Shown: positions 35,444 through 43,262, counted from the first letter of the stretch. The stretch is 52,020 nt of DNA from Pleurocapsales cyanobacterium LEGE 06147 (GCA_015207585.1 JADEWQ010000033.1:1-52020), one strand, 5' to 3'. A program made the numbers and translations. The notes: generated by a model from the letters alone, not told the origin.

Positions 35444-36115
35444 ATGAAAAATATTTTTTCAACATTAGTTAGTTTTTCTGTGTTAGCTTGTGGGAGTTTA
35501 TTCCTCGCGATAGAAGGAGCTAATGCCTTAACTTTTGGGGGTGGTACTTGTAATGTTACTGATGTCAAAGCTAATATTAATGGTACTCTTACAAATTCTA
35601 CTTCCTGTATAGGTCAAGTTAGCAATCCCCAAAATGATGTTCAAAGTGGTGGCAACCCTTTGCTCGGTTTTTTGAATGATGATAAATTGTTTGGTAACTT
35701 TAATTGGTCTTTTGCAGGAAAACAGGATATTGGTAAAACACAGCCAGTACCGTTTGAGCCAGGAACAGTAGATTTCGGTTTTAGTGTCGATCCTGCTACT
35801 GGCGAACCTAAAAATGGAACTTGGAATGTTACCCAAGCACTGAGCGGACCTTTTGTAATTAGTCTCAAGGCTGCTACCGGTTGGGCTGCTTATTTCTTTG
35901 AAAATGCTGATGAATTTGAGATATTTCAAGGCACTTGGGCTACTACAAACTTACAAAATCCGGCTGGTAAACAAGCTGCACTTTCTCACATTTCCCTTTT
36001 TGTCGCTGATACGCTTGATAAACCTCATCAATCAGTACCAGAACCAGCAACTACAGCAGCACTTGGTTTATTTGCTCTAGGTTCTTTTGGCTTTCGCTAT
36101 AACAAAAAGTCATAG
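35444..36115 (+). CDS. PEP-CTERM sorting-signal exported protein
   Basis: A 223-residue secreted protein. The signal peptide covers about 1-29 (ends near GANA-LTF). The C terminus shows VPEPATTAALGLFALGSFGF followed by basic residues, the tripartite PEP-CTERM signal cut by an exosortase (EpsH-type) in bacteria that make extracellular polymer. The body has no recognised domain; two Cys near residues 37 and 55 may pair. No exosortase gene is in the window. Monocistronic. Confidence 0.85.
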   Translation: MKNIFSTLVSFSVLACGSLFLAIEGANALTFGGGTCNVTDVKANINGTLTNSTSCIGQVSNPQNDVQSGGNPLLGFLNDDKLFGNFNWSFAGKQDIGKTQPVPFEPGTVDFGFSVDPATGEPKNGTWNVTQALSGPFVISLKAATGWAAYFFENADEFEIFQGTWATTNLQNPAGKQAALSHISLFVADTLDKPHQSVPEPATTAALGLFALGSFGFRYNKKS

Positions 36116-36593
36116 GGACTGAGTCAGACAGTTGTAATAATTCACTTGTTTATATCTCTAATTCAGGAATTGCCAGTAGAAAAATTTGATTAAAATTATC
36201 CCAAATTGATGATACCATCGAGTCTCCTGCGGAGGACTGGGGCGCGGGGCTTACAAGCCCCTCCTCCAGGGACAGTCCCTTGCGTTCCTGCCGGGTTCGT
36301 ATTTACTCCGGACCCTACGGGAACGCGCTCCTGAAGTCCGTCGGGAATCGAATTCCCGCGCCCGACTCGCTAAATTTCTGCTACAAATTAATCTCTGTAA
36401 GGGCGCATAACCATGCGCCCCTACAAAATATTCTGTGGCAACTAAAAAAAATTGATACTAGCTCTACTAATGTTTCCTGAATAACACGATCGCTGATTGT
36501 ATTAGCATTGCAGTAAATAGCTGTGGCGAGAAAGTGGCGATCGCCAAATCGAGAAAAAATTGCCAACAGCCCCAAGTTATAGTAAAATAAAAA
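36116..36593. repeat. Palindrome-rich repeat cluster (about 36225-36430) in an otherwise empty gap
   Basis: A GC-rich block breaks the AT-rich background. Perfect hairpins include 36246-36261 (GGGGCTT/AAGCCCC), 36268-36280 (AGGGAC/GTCCCT), 36343-36357 (GGGAAT/ATTCCC) and GGGCGCAT/ATGCGCCC at about 36401-36420. The text resembles multi-palindrome repeats scattered in large coccoid cyanobacterial genomes. No tRNA fold could be made from it. The flanks (36116-36224 and 36431-36593) show nothing. Confidence 0.6.
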
Positions 36594-36607
36594 AGACCGT
36601 TCGGTCT
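36594..36607. promoter_or_regulatory. TetR operator upstream of tetR
   Basis: AGACCG-TT-CGGTCT is a perfect dyad ending 14 bp before the tetR start. Its core, GACCGTTCGGTC, is the reverse complement of the site at 37248-37259. The type (GACCG-N2-CGGTC) is common for TetR regulators. Its position over the promoter supports autorepression. Confidence 0.8.
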
Positions 36608-36621
36608 GAACCTAAGAGATT

Positions 36622-37212
36622 GTGTCCAAAGCTAAAGCAACTAGAGCTAATATTATTCAACAAGCTGCCGAATTATTTAACCAAAAAGGTTATTCAGGCT
36701 CCTCTATGGCAGATATTATGCGGGCTACTGGCTTGCAAAAAGGAGGTATTTATAACCACTTTAAAAGCAAAGATGAACTGGCTCTAGAGGCTTTTGACTA
36801 TGCTTATCAACTCGTAAGTCAAAGAATTTGGGAGGCTATACGCACAAAGAGCCATGCATTAGAAAAGCTCAAAGCCTTAGTGTTAGTCTACCTCAATTAT
36901 ATAGACGATCCTCCTCTTGCAGGTGGATGTCCCGTTCTGAATACAGCTATTGAAAGCGATGACGCTCATCCAGCCTTACGCGATCGCGCTCGACAAGCAA
37001 TGACTTCTTGGCGCAATCTAATTATTCGCATTGTCAACAAAGGCATTAATAAAGGTGAAATCGCCTCAGATGTCGAAGCAGAGGTAATAGCAACTATTCT
37101 CATTTCTACTATCGAAGGAGCAATTATGATGAGCAAACTATATCAAGATCCCATTTATCTAGAAAGAGCAGTTAGCCATTTGAATAATTATATTGAAACT
37201 ATTTCCCCATAA
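36622..37212 (+). CDS. TetR-family transcriptional repressor
   Basis: A 196-residue regulator. The N-terminal helix-turn-helix (about 8-55: TRANIIQQAAELFNQKGYSGSSMADIMRATGLQKGGIYNHFKSKDELA) is textbook TetR. The C-terminal half includes a Cys-containing pocket (DDPPLAGGCPVLNTAIESDDAHP) typical of a subgroup that responds to electrophiles or lipophilic compounds. The start is GTG. Matching dyads lie before this gene and before the following GST gene, so it likely controls both; ligand unknown. Confidence 0.92.
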   Translation: MSKAKATRANIIQQAAELFNQKGYSGSSMADIMRATGLQKGGIYNHFKSKDELALEAFDYAYQLVSQRIWEAIRTKSHALEKLKALVLVYLNYIDDPPLAGGCPVLNTAIESDDAHPALRDRARQAMTSWRNLIIRIVNKGINKGEIASDVEAEVIATILISTIEGAIMMSKLYQDPIYLERAVSHLNNYIETISP

Positions 37213-37247
37213 ATCTACAAAGCAACAAAATTTTTTCGAGAAAAACC

Positions 37248-37259
37248 GACCGAACGGTC
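37248..37259. promoter_or_regulatory. TetR operator upstream of the first GST gene
   Basis: GACCGAACGGTC is identical, in reverse orientation, to the core of the tetR operator. It lies 36 bp after tetR and 30 bp before the GST start. This is the strongest in-window evidence that the GST gene belongs to the TetR regulon. Confidence 0.8.
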
Positions 37260-37288
37260 TTAAAAATGACATTTTTTAATTAAATCCG

Positions 37289-38083
37289 ATGTTTAATACT
37301 TCTCAAGTTCCCCGTCTAATTACTATCTCCATCAGCCACTACTGTGAAAAAGTCCGCTGGGCATTAGATTGGCTCAAGATTCCCTATGTAGAAGAAAGTC
37401 ATGCACCGCCATTTCATCGTTTGTATACTCGTCGTCATGGTGGAACAAGTGTTCCGGTTTTAGTGACAGAAACCGATACTTTTGTTGATTCTACTGACAT
37501 TCTGCATTATCTAGATACTATAGCCCCAGAAGTTAATCAACTTTATCCCAATCAGCCCGAACTGCGTCGCGAGGTAGAAAAATTAGAGGAATTATTCGAC
37601 ATTAAACTTGGTATTTCTACCCGTTGTTGGAGCTATTTTTACAGTCTCAAACAACCCGATCTAATCAAAAAAGGATGGTGTACAGGAGTACCGTGGAGAG
37701 AAAAAATTGGTTGCGCGATCGCTTTTCCTCTAATGTGTCGGTTGGTAGAAAGAGGATACAATATTACAGCAGAAGAAGCAGCCAGATCGCTGCAAAAAAT
37801 TAAGACCGTATTCGAGACAGTTACCGAAAGACTGCGATCTCGCCCCCAGCGAGGCGCAAAGCGATCGGGTAATGAATATTTAGTAGGCAATAACTTTTCT
37901 GCTGCAGACTTAACCTTTGCGGCTTTAGCTTCTCCGGTTTTGCGTCCTGTAAATCATCCAATTTATTCTTCATCGATTAAAAAATTTCCATTGGAGGTAG
38001 TTGAAGTCATTCAAGAGCTAAGAAAGACACCTGCTGGGGCTTTTGCTTTGCGCCTGTATCGAGAAAATCGTTGTAAGAACTAA
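37289..38083 (+). CDS. Glutathione S-transferase family protein
   Basis: A 264-residue GST. The thioredoxin-like N-terminal domain (about 1-85) has ISISHYCEKVRWALDW at the active-site helix, GTSVPVLV for the cis-Pro, and DSTDILHYLD for glutathione binding. The helical C-terminal domain has SAADLTFAAL. It probably conjugates or reduces electrophiles under TetR control. The segment SRPQRGAKRSGN (about 191-202) looks like a translated GC-rich repeat containing a GCGATCG stretch, inserted in a surface loop. Confidence 0.88.
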   Translation: MFNTSQVPRLITISISHYCEKVRWALDWLKIPYVEESHAPPFHRLYTRRHGGTSVPVLVTETDTFVDSTDILHYLDTIAPEVNQLYPNQPELRREVEKLEELFDIKLGISTRCWSYFYSLKQPDLIKKGWCTGVPWREKIGCAIAFPLMCRLVERGYNITAEEAARSLQKIKTVFETVTERLRSRPQRGAKRSGNEYLVGNNFSAADLTFAALASPVLRPVNHPIYSSSIKKFPLEVVEVIQELRKTPAGAFALRLYRENRCKN

Positions 38084-38137
38084 AAGTTGCCTTGTAGATT
38101 AGAGAATAGTAGTCAACTCAATCCCAGGAGATGGCTG

Positions 38138-38227
38138 ATGAGAAAAGATGCCCGATATCTACTTGCCAAAAAACAAAGCGATCGCAAAATTACCATGCTC
38201 ACTTGCTACGACTATCCACAGCTTTAA
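38138..38227 (+). pseudogene. panB: Duplicated 5' fragment of panB
   Basis: From about 38125 to 38226 the sequence repeats the leader and first 27 or so codons of panB found at about 38994-39095. The two copies are nearly identical, with only a few mismatches. In this copy a one-base deletion (TATCCACAG versus TATCCTACAG) shifts frame, so it ends after 29 codons at TAA. The ribosome site AGGAGATGGCTG is also copied. The complete gene lies 780 bp downstream, with a GST gene between the copies. Confidence 0.9.
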
Positions 38228-38260
38228 ATGTTAAATCATCAAAAGAGATATTGAAAACCA

Positions 38261-38971
38261 ATGTTAACTCTCTATTATGCTCGTCCTTCTCTCTATTCTC
38301 GCCCCGTGTGGTTAGCACTTTTAGAGAAAAAACTTTCCTTCGAACTTATTCCTCTCAAATTAGATGGGGACCAATTGACATCAAAATTTAGGAGTCTCAA
38401 TCCTTTTGGTCGTATTCCGGTATTAGTGGATAATAATTTTCGCATTTTTGAATCTTCTGCAATTCTTGACTACTTAGAGGTTAAATATCCTATGCCTGCT
38501 CTTTTACCTACCAAAGCTGAGATTTTAACCAAGGTGCGCATGGTACAAATGATAGCGACAAACGAACTTTTGCCAGCCGTTGCCGGATTACTCATTCATG
38601 ACCAAAATCCACCTGAACTAGAGTATGCTCGACAGCGAGCGATCAATGTTCTTGCTTTTTTTGAACAGATCTTAGAAAATCATCCTTATTTTGGTGGAGA
38701 ACAGCTAACTCTAGCAGAAATAGTCTCGGGAACTATTATTCCAGATCTACCCAAGTTGGGTATCCCTCTTATAAACTATCCTAAGCTCGATAATTGGGCT
38801 AAGCGCCTGCTTTTGCGAGAATCCTGGCAACAAATTCAGCTTAGTTCGGAAGAACTTAATAATTTTAAGCGAAGCATGAGATTACTCCCCAAAATTTGGC
38901 AAAAACGCCGTCGCCAAAGAATGAATGCTCTTGCCAAACCGCATTCGACATCGTCAAGTGTGGCAAATTAA
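38261..38971 (+). CDS. Glutathione S-transferase family protein (second copy)
   Basis: A 236-residue GST unrelated in detail to the first. The N-terminal domain has MLTLYYARPSLYSRPVWLALLE with Ser/Tyr at the catalytic helix, GRIPVLVDN and ESSAILDYLE. The C-terminal domain has FFGGEQLTLAEI-type text (YFGGEQLTLAEIVSG). The last 30 residues are basic (KIWQKRRRQR). It sits between a truncated panB copy and the full panB, as if inserted together with a duplication. No operator was seen directly before it. Confidence 0.88.
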   Translation: MLTLYYARPSLYSRPVWLALLEKKLSFELIPLKLDGDQLTSKFRSLNPFGRIPVLVDNNFRIFESSAILDYLEVKYPMPALLPTKAEILTKVRMVQMIATNELLPAVAGLLIHDQNPPELEYARQRAINVLAFFEQILENHPYFGGEQLTLAEIVSGTIIPDLPKLGIPLINYPKLDNWAKRLLLRESWQQIQLSSEELNNFKRSMRLLPKIWQKRRRQRMNALAKPHSTSSSVAN

Positions 38972-39006
38972 AGATCGAGAAGAAACCTAATTGCAGGAGA
39001 TAGCTA

Positions 39007-39831
39007 ATGAAAAAAGATGCCCGATATCTACTTGCCAAAAAACAAAGCGATCGCAAAATTACCATGCTTACTTGCTACGACTATCCTACAGCTTTATTGG
39101 AAGATCGGGCAGGAATCGATATTATCATTGTCGGCGATAGCGTGGGTACGAATATTTTGGGTTACCAAAGCGAGGCGGAAGTCACCCTAGAAGATATTAT
39201 TCATCATCTCAAAGCTGTACGCCGAGGCGTATCCCAGGCATACATTCTTGCCGATTTACCTTATGGTACTTACGATACCCCAGAGAGAGCTTTAGATAGT
39301 GCTCAAAAACTCTTATTCTATGGAGCCGATGGAGTTAAATTAGAAGGACTAAAACAAGAAGTGATTACTCATTTAGTTAATAATGGGATAGAGGTTTGCG
39401 GTCATTTGGGTTTGTTACCTCAAACTCATACCAAGAAAGCCGTTCGAGGGAAAAATTTTGTTGAAGCCAAAGAAATAATTGAAGGAGCATTAACTCTAGA
39501 AAAAATTGGCGTATTTATGCTTTTGTTTGAGTTAATTCCTGAAGAAGTTGCCAAAATTATTACGGAAAAAGTAAAAGTACCGACCATTGGAATTGGTGCG
39601 GGTAGGTTTACTGACGGACAAGTTCTGATTATCAATGACATATTAGGCATGACGCCGCGTCAATTAAAGTTAGCCAAGAGATATCAGGACTATCAAAGTT
39701 TAACTTCCGAAGCGATCGCTCGCTATCAAGAAGACGTAGAAAAAACACTATTTCCGGCACGAGAAAATGTTCGTCCCATGCCAGAAGCAGAATTAGAGCA
39801 ACTTACTCAATGGGTTCAACAAAATCTTTAA
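39007..39831 (+). CDS. panB: 3-methyl-2-oxobutanoate hydroxymethyltransferase
   Basis: A 274-residue TIM-barrel enzyme of pantothenate (coenzyme A) synthesis. It transfers a hydroxymethyl group from methylene-tetrahydrofolate to 2-oxoisovalerate. Family motifs are MLTCYDYPTALLEDRAGIDIIIVGDSVG, LADLPYGTYD, GADGVKLEG, CGHLGLLPQ and IGIGAG. AGGAGATAGCTA precedes the ATG. A truncated copy of its 5' end lies upstream, and a tnpB fragment begins just after its stop. Confidence 0.95.
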   Translation: MKKDARYLLAKKQSDRKITMLTCYDYPTALLEDRAGIDIIIVGDSVGTNILGYQSEAEVTLEDIIHHLKAVRRGVSQAYILADLPYGTYDTPERALDSAQKLLFYGADGVKLEGLKQEVITHLVNNGIEVCGHLGLLPQTHTKKAVRGKNFVEAKEIIEGALTLEKIGVFMLLFELIPEEVAKIITEKVKVPTIGIGAGRFTDGQVLIINDILGMTPRQLKLAKRYQDYQSLTSEAIARYQEDVEKTLFPARENVRPMPEAELEQLTQWVQQNL

Positions 39832-39833
39832 CA

Positions 39834-40490
39834 AATAACGGAGATAACTGGTCTGGAAAACAAATAACACAAATTCGTGACCACTACTCAAAGCTAAGAG
39901 CAGTTCTCCAGAAAAAAGTGGCTAAAGGCACGCGCAGTTCTAGACGAGCTTGTCGAAAACTGCTGAGACGGCTATCTGGTCGTGAGAAACGTTTTCAGTC
40001 TTGGGTAAATCATAATATATCGCGCCAATTGATAGATAAAGCAGCTACTAATAGTCAAACACTTGTACTAGAAGATCTAACGGGTATTCGAGATAGAACT
40101 AATAAACAATGGAGAGGCAAAACTGAGCGTAGACGCAGCAATTCATGGGCATTTTTCCAGCTTAGAACTTATCTAATTTACAAAAGCTTAATGGCTGGAG
40201 TGGATTTGTTGTTAGTAAATCTCGCTTATACAAGTCGCATCTGCCACAAATGCCTTCATATCCATCCAGACAAGGATAAATCTTATCGCCACAGCAAAAG
40301 GTTTATCTGTGGTAATGCTGCTTGTTTGTGGAAAGGGGACTCAGATCTAAACGGTGCAAAAAATATTGCTGCTTTGGGGTTGTCTGTAAGCCAACCTGGA
40401 AGTTCGAGCTACTTGTGCTGTAACCTCAGTACCGATAGCTTAGGGCTACTGAAAGCCCCCATCCTCATTACTGAGCCACAGGCGAGTTAA
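39834..40490 (+). pseudogene. tnpB: 5'-truncated TnpB (IS200/IS605 OrfB)
   Basis: About 218 codons match the C-terminal two thirds of TnpB. Seen: the RuvC-II Glu in LVLEDLTGIRDR, the zinc ribbon CHKCLHIHPDKD...CGNAAC, the RuvC-III Asp in GDSDLNGAKNIAALGL, and the normal tail ending LLKAPILITEPQAS. The first third, including the RuvC-I Asp, is missing, so it is inactive. Homology starts right after the panB stop, which means that the left part was deleted up to panB. The frame overlaps the end of panB only by chance. Confidence 0.88.
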
Positions 40491-40510
40491 TAGGTGGGGG
40501 TAGTTTACGA
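40455..40510 (+). mobile_element. Right end of the truncated TnpB element
   Basis: CCCCCA (40456-40461) can pair with TGGGGG (40495-40500) across the last tnpB codons and stop, followed by TAGTTTAC. This is the usual right-end hairpin of such elements and the omega-RNA scaffold. Sequence beyond about 40508 is the target flank, which is the 3' end of the pedR-like gene. Confidence 0.6.
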
Positions 40511-40795
40511 TACCATCTCATTACTATCTTTGGGTTGACTATGGTCGGGTAAAGGACAGCAGTTAACGTCGTTAATACATACCTTACCCCACTGCAAAGC
40601 CCACCGTACCAATTCTACTCGGTTACTAGTTTTGGTTTTGTTGAGAATATTACTGATATGATTATCTACGGTTCTTTTGCTAATATCTAACTGTTGAGCG
40701 ATTTTAAGGTTGCTTAAACCAGTGACGACCAAATCTAAAATTTCTAGTTCTCTTGTTGACAAGAGTGCCGGATGGTCAAATTTGTCACTATCCAT
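40505..40795 (-). CDS. pedR: LuxR-type single-domain regulator, PedR-like
   Basis: A 96-residue protein that is just a LuxR/NarL DNA-binding domain: STRELEILDLVVTGLSNLKIAQQLDISKRTVDNHISNILNKTKTSNRVELVRWALQWG. The C terminus contains KVCINDVNCCPLP, the Cys-rich tail seen in Synechocystis PedR (Ssl0564), a regulator that senses photosynthetic electron transport through thioredoxin. It lacks a receiver domain. The stop codon (40505-40507) falls in the TTTAC at the transposon end, so the last few residues may have been replaced by insertion. The nearby nblA and phycobilisome genes suit a photosynthesis role. Confidence 0.85.
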   Translation of the reverse strand: MDSDKFDHPALLSTRELEILDLVVTGLSNLKIAQQLDISKRTVDNHISNILNKTKTSNRVELVRWALQWGKVCINDVNCCPLPDHSQPKDSNEMVS

Positions 40796-41086
40796 GAGTA
40801 TTTTTTCCTTAGTACATCTACTTATTTCCTTTTATTGTAGAAGGTAATTATTACAACCAATTACCCACTACTACCTAAGCAGACCGATATTAAGGATAGG
40901 GGGCAAGTTCTTAAGTTCCTCCCAGGACGGATTTTCTTGTAGCAACCTTAGAAGGAAGATTTGAGCATTGCTGAGGGTCTTCAATTGGGTTACTTTGGAT
41001 TTTTTTAATTGTTGAAAAATTGCCCATTAGCTTGAGAGTAGAAATAAACTCTATTAGATTAGCGTCATTCCCAAGATTTGAAATCG
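40796..41086. other. Intergenic stretch, possible small RNA on plus strand
   Basis: No credible gene; a minus-strand 61-codon frame (40911-41096, TTG start inside a terminator hairpin) is doubtful. A strong plus-strand terminator at 41087-41112 has no plus-strand gene before it, so a transcript starting in this gap is plausible. Its start is not visible. Confidence 0.35.
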
Positions 41087-41112
41087 GCTTAGTCAAATAC
41101 TAAGCTTTTTTT
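41087..41112 (+). terminator. Orphan rho-independent terminator
   Basis: GCTTAGT, a 5-nt loop and ACTAAGC form a perfect 7-bp stem followed by seven T. On the plus strand there is no coding gene within the preceding kilobase except the truncated tnpB, which has the minus-strand pedR-like gene in between. It most likely ends a non-coding transcript. Confidence 0.7.
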
Positions 41113-41172
41113 GTTCCTTCAAATTTCACGTTTATCCTACCGCGCACTTCACACCAGAAACCATTGTAAATT

Positions 41173-41340
41173 CTAAGCTTTCTTGAGCAATTGTTTAACT
41201 AGGTTATCTTTGACCATCATCTGGCGAAATACCTCCATCAAATATTCTTGAGCTTGTTCTTTGCTCAATTCTTTGACTTGTTCTTGGAGAATTTTTAACT
41301 TGAATTGTTGCTCTAGAGTTAACTGGGCGGGTACTTCCAT
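41173..41340 (-). CDS. nblA: NblA-family phycobilisome degradation protein
   Basis: A 55-residue protein that fits the NblA/Ycf18 family. The pattern LTLEQQFKLKILQEQVKELS-x-EQAQEYLMEVFRQMMVKDNLVKQLLK matches NblA throughout. NblA is a proteolysis adaptor that binds phycobiliproteins and Clp chaperones during nitrogen or sulfur starvation. AAGGAG stands 8 nt before the ATG. It lies between the pedR-like gene and genes for phycobiliprotein maturation and assembly. Divergent from the bilin lyase gene across 263 bp. Confidence 0.9.
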   Translation of the reverse strand: MEVPAQLTLEQQFKLKILQEQVKELSKEQAQEYLMEVFRQMMVKDNLVKQLLKKA

Positions 41341-41603
41341 AAATCTACTCCTTAAACATACTACTTCCCTATGTACAGTTACTAAAACTGCCTTTGATTT
41401 TTAATTAATCTAGCACCTGGATGATAAAATGTCTACCTTGTCAAGCAATAAATAATCTATGCAATAAAAATTAACACAATTACGATCGCTAAAAGGATGT
41501 TTCAGTGTAATTTGATGCGGAAAAAATCAGAAAAAGTTGTATCACCGAATAACACTGATAATCGATATAGTTGGATTTAAGAACGACTGCAGAGTTAAAA
41601 ATC

Positions 41604-42206
41604 ATGGATAAAATCAAAGACGCAATGGAATTTTTTCAACGGAGTGCGGGCAAATGGCGATCGCAGCGCACCACTCATCATCTACCCTTTAGACGAGCAG
41701 AAACTGGCGGATCGGATATTCAGGTTGAGGCACTAGAAGCAAACGACCCCAAGATAATTGAGATCTGCAAGATGCATGATGTAGAACCAAATCTAGCTAT
41801 AGGAGGAGCATTTGTTAGCTGGGATGGTTCGATGGCGTGGGACAAAGAAGATGAAAACCATGAAGGAACCACTGTTTTTGCGCTGGTTCCTGAAACTGAC
41901 AATCCCAGAAAAGGTAAATTGTTGCGCGAAAGAGGTTATGCCGAAATTGTCCCCGTTGCTGGCTTATACGAAATGGATGAAGAAGACGCTCTCGTCTTAA
42001 TTACCGAATATGAGACGATGAGCATAGTCGAGCGTTTTTGGTTCGTCAATCCCAATCTACGTCTACGCACTAGTACGGTACAACGGTTTGGCGGTTTTAA
42101 TACAGCTACTTTTTGCGCCGAGTGTCGGGTAGACCAAGAAACAAGCGAGTCAGAAGAACAAGAAGGAGATATCTCGGTTACTGCCTATGCTATTAGTGGC
42201 TGGTAA
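41604..42206 (+). CDS. CpcS/CpeS-family phycobiliprotein lyase
   Basis: A 200-residue calycin-fold lyase that attaches phycobilin chromophores to Cys of phycobiliproteins. Diagnostic text: AMEFFQRSAGKWRSQRTTHHLPFRRAETGGSDI near the N terminus, SWDGSMAWDKEDENHEG, and ERFWFVNPNLRLRTSTVQRFGG. The residue order fits CpcS-type rather than CpcT. ATG 41604 is the family start; an upstream TTG (41571) adds 11 non-conserved residues. The rod-core linker gene follows on the same strand after 197 bp. Confidence 0.92.
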   Translation: MDKIKDAMEFFQRSAGKWRSQRTTHHLPFRRAETGGSDIQVEALEANDPKIIEICKMHDVEPNLAIGGAFVSWDGSMAWDKEDENHEGTTVFALVPETDNPRKGKLLRERGYAEIVPVAGLYEMDEEDALVLITEYETMSIVERFWFVNPNLRLRTSTVQRFGGFNTATFCAECRVDQETSESEEQEGDISVTAYAISGW

Positions 42207-42403
42207 ATATCAGTTATCAGCCAAAAATCAGGAGTTAGGAGTCAGGAGTCAGTTATTAGCACTGGTGACTGGTGACTATTCCCTGATAACTGAATTAGTG
42301 TCTCTGTAATATTTTGTTACTTTACTTAATTTTGAGTCTCCCAATACCTGTATGATTTGGATTAAGATTTTTAATATTTTGCAAGATATACGGAGGTTTT
42401 GAC
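42207..42403. repeat. Direct heptad repeats and 11-bp inverted repeat between lyase and linker genes
   Basis: TCAGTTATCAG (42210-42220) is inverted at 42283-42293 (CTGATAACTGA). Between them run GGAGTTAGGAGTCAGGAGTC and CTGGTGACTGGTGACT units, the short tandem type common in cyanobacteria. The whole can fold as one long hairpin after the lyase gene. Confidence 0.65.
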
Positions 42404-43153
42404 TTGTCTATTCCTCTACTAGATTACAAACCCAATTCGCCAAACACTCGCGTTGAGGGGTATGTAGTTCCAGGTGACGAACAACCCAAACTCTATTCGA
42501 CAGAAAACCTGCTTTCTTCTACCGACATGGATGAATTGATCGAGGCGGCATATCGTCAGATCTTTTTCCATGCTTTCAAATCAGATCGACAACCTTTTCT
42601 CGAATCCCAATTGCGTAACGGTCAAATTACCGTGCGCGATTTTATTCGCGGACTGCTACTTTCGGAAACTTATAAAAACAGTTTTTATGACAAAAATAGC
42701 AACTACCGCTTTGTCGAACAGTGTGTTCAACGAGTGCTAGGACGAGATGTCTATAGCGAACGAGAAAAAATCGCTTGGTCGATTGTCGTTGCTACCAAAG
42801 GAATTGAAGGTTTCGTCGATCAATTATTAAATAGCGACGAATATCTAGAAAACTTTGGTTACGACACTGTACCCTATCAACGCCGTCGGATACTACCCAG
42901 TCGAGAACAAGGAGAAAGACCTTTTAACATCAAGTCTCCTCGCTATGATGGCTACTATCGGGCAATTTTAGGCTTCCCCCAAATTATTTGGCAAACTGAG
43001 GTACGTCGTTTTGTTCCTCAGGAGAGAAAATCCAGAACTGGCGATCCTTCTCAGTTCTTGGATATGGCAAGAAGTTTACCAAAAAGAGCTAATGTTCCTC
43101 CCAAAATTTCTGCGATGAATGTTAGCTTGGATTCCGTACCTTATCGGAAGTAA
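42404..43153 (+). CDS. cpcG: Phycobilisome rod-core linker polypeptide (CpcG type)
   Basis: A 249-residue linker that joins phycocyanin rods to the allophycocyanin core. The pfam linker domain spans about 20-180, with [43 protein letters not shown] and [31 protein letters not shown]. The N-terminal SIPLLDYKP matches CpcG. The start is TTG with CGGAGG 7 nt upstream; no ATG is available. The C-terminal tail is short and soluble, unlike CpcG2 with a membrane helix. Part of the local phycobilisome group. Confidence 0.92.
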   Translation: MSIPLLDYKPNSPNTRVEGYVVPGDEQPKLYSTENLLSSTDMDELIEAAYRQIFFHAFKSDRQPFLESQLRNGQITVRDFIRGLLLSETYKNSFYDKNSNYRFVEQCVQRVLGRDVYSEREKIAWSIVVATKGIEGFVDQLLNSDEYLENFGYDTVPYQRRRILPSREQGERPFNIKSPRYDGYYRAILGFPQIIWQTEVRRFVPQERKSRTGDPSQFLDMARSLPKRANVPPKISAMNVSLDSVPYRK

Positions 43154-43190
43154 TACTCGCTAATTACATCCAAGCATAATCCTGCTTTAA

Positions 43191-43262
43191 GAGGGAGTTG
43201 CGGATTGGCAGAGTAGTTTAGCTACAAAAGCTGAATTACGTTGTGAATCTGCGATCTCCCTC
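43191..43262 (+). terminator. Long imperfect hairpin after cpcG
   Basis: GAGGGAGTTGCGGATT near 43191 pairs, with one bulge and few mismatches, with AATCTGCGATCTCCCTC ending at 43262. The inner 36 nt can also fold. It lies about 40 nt past the linker stop. No T tract follows closely, so it may be a processing or stability element rather than a simple terminator. Confidence 0.5.

Noticed and set aside
36241-36375. tRNA-like text (GGTTCG and GGGAATCGAATTCCC)
   Set aside because: No acceptor stem, anticodon arm or correct arm spacing on either strand; it is a palindrome cluster.
40911-41096. Minus-strand 61-codon frame
   Set aside because: Its TTG start lies inside a terminator hairpin for the other strand, with no ribosome site and no recognisable family.
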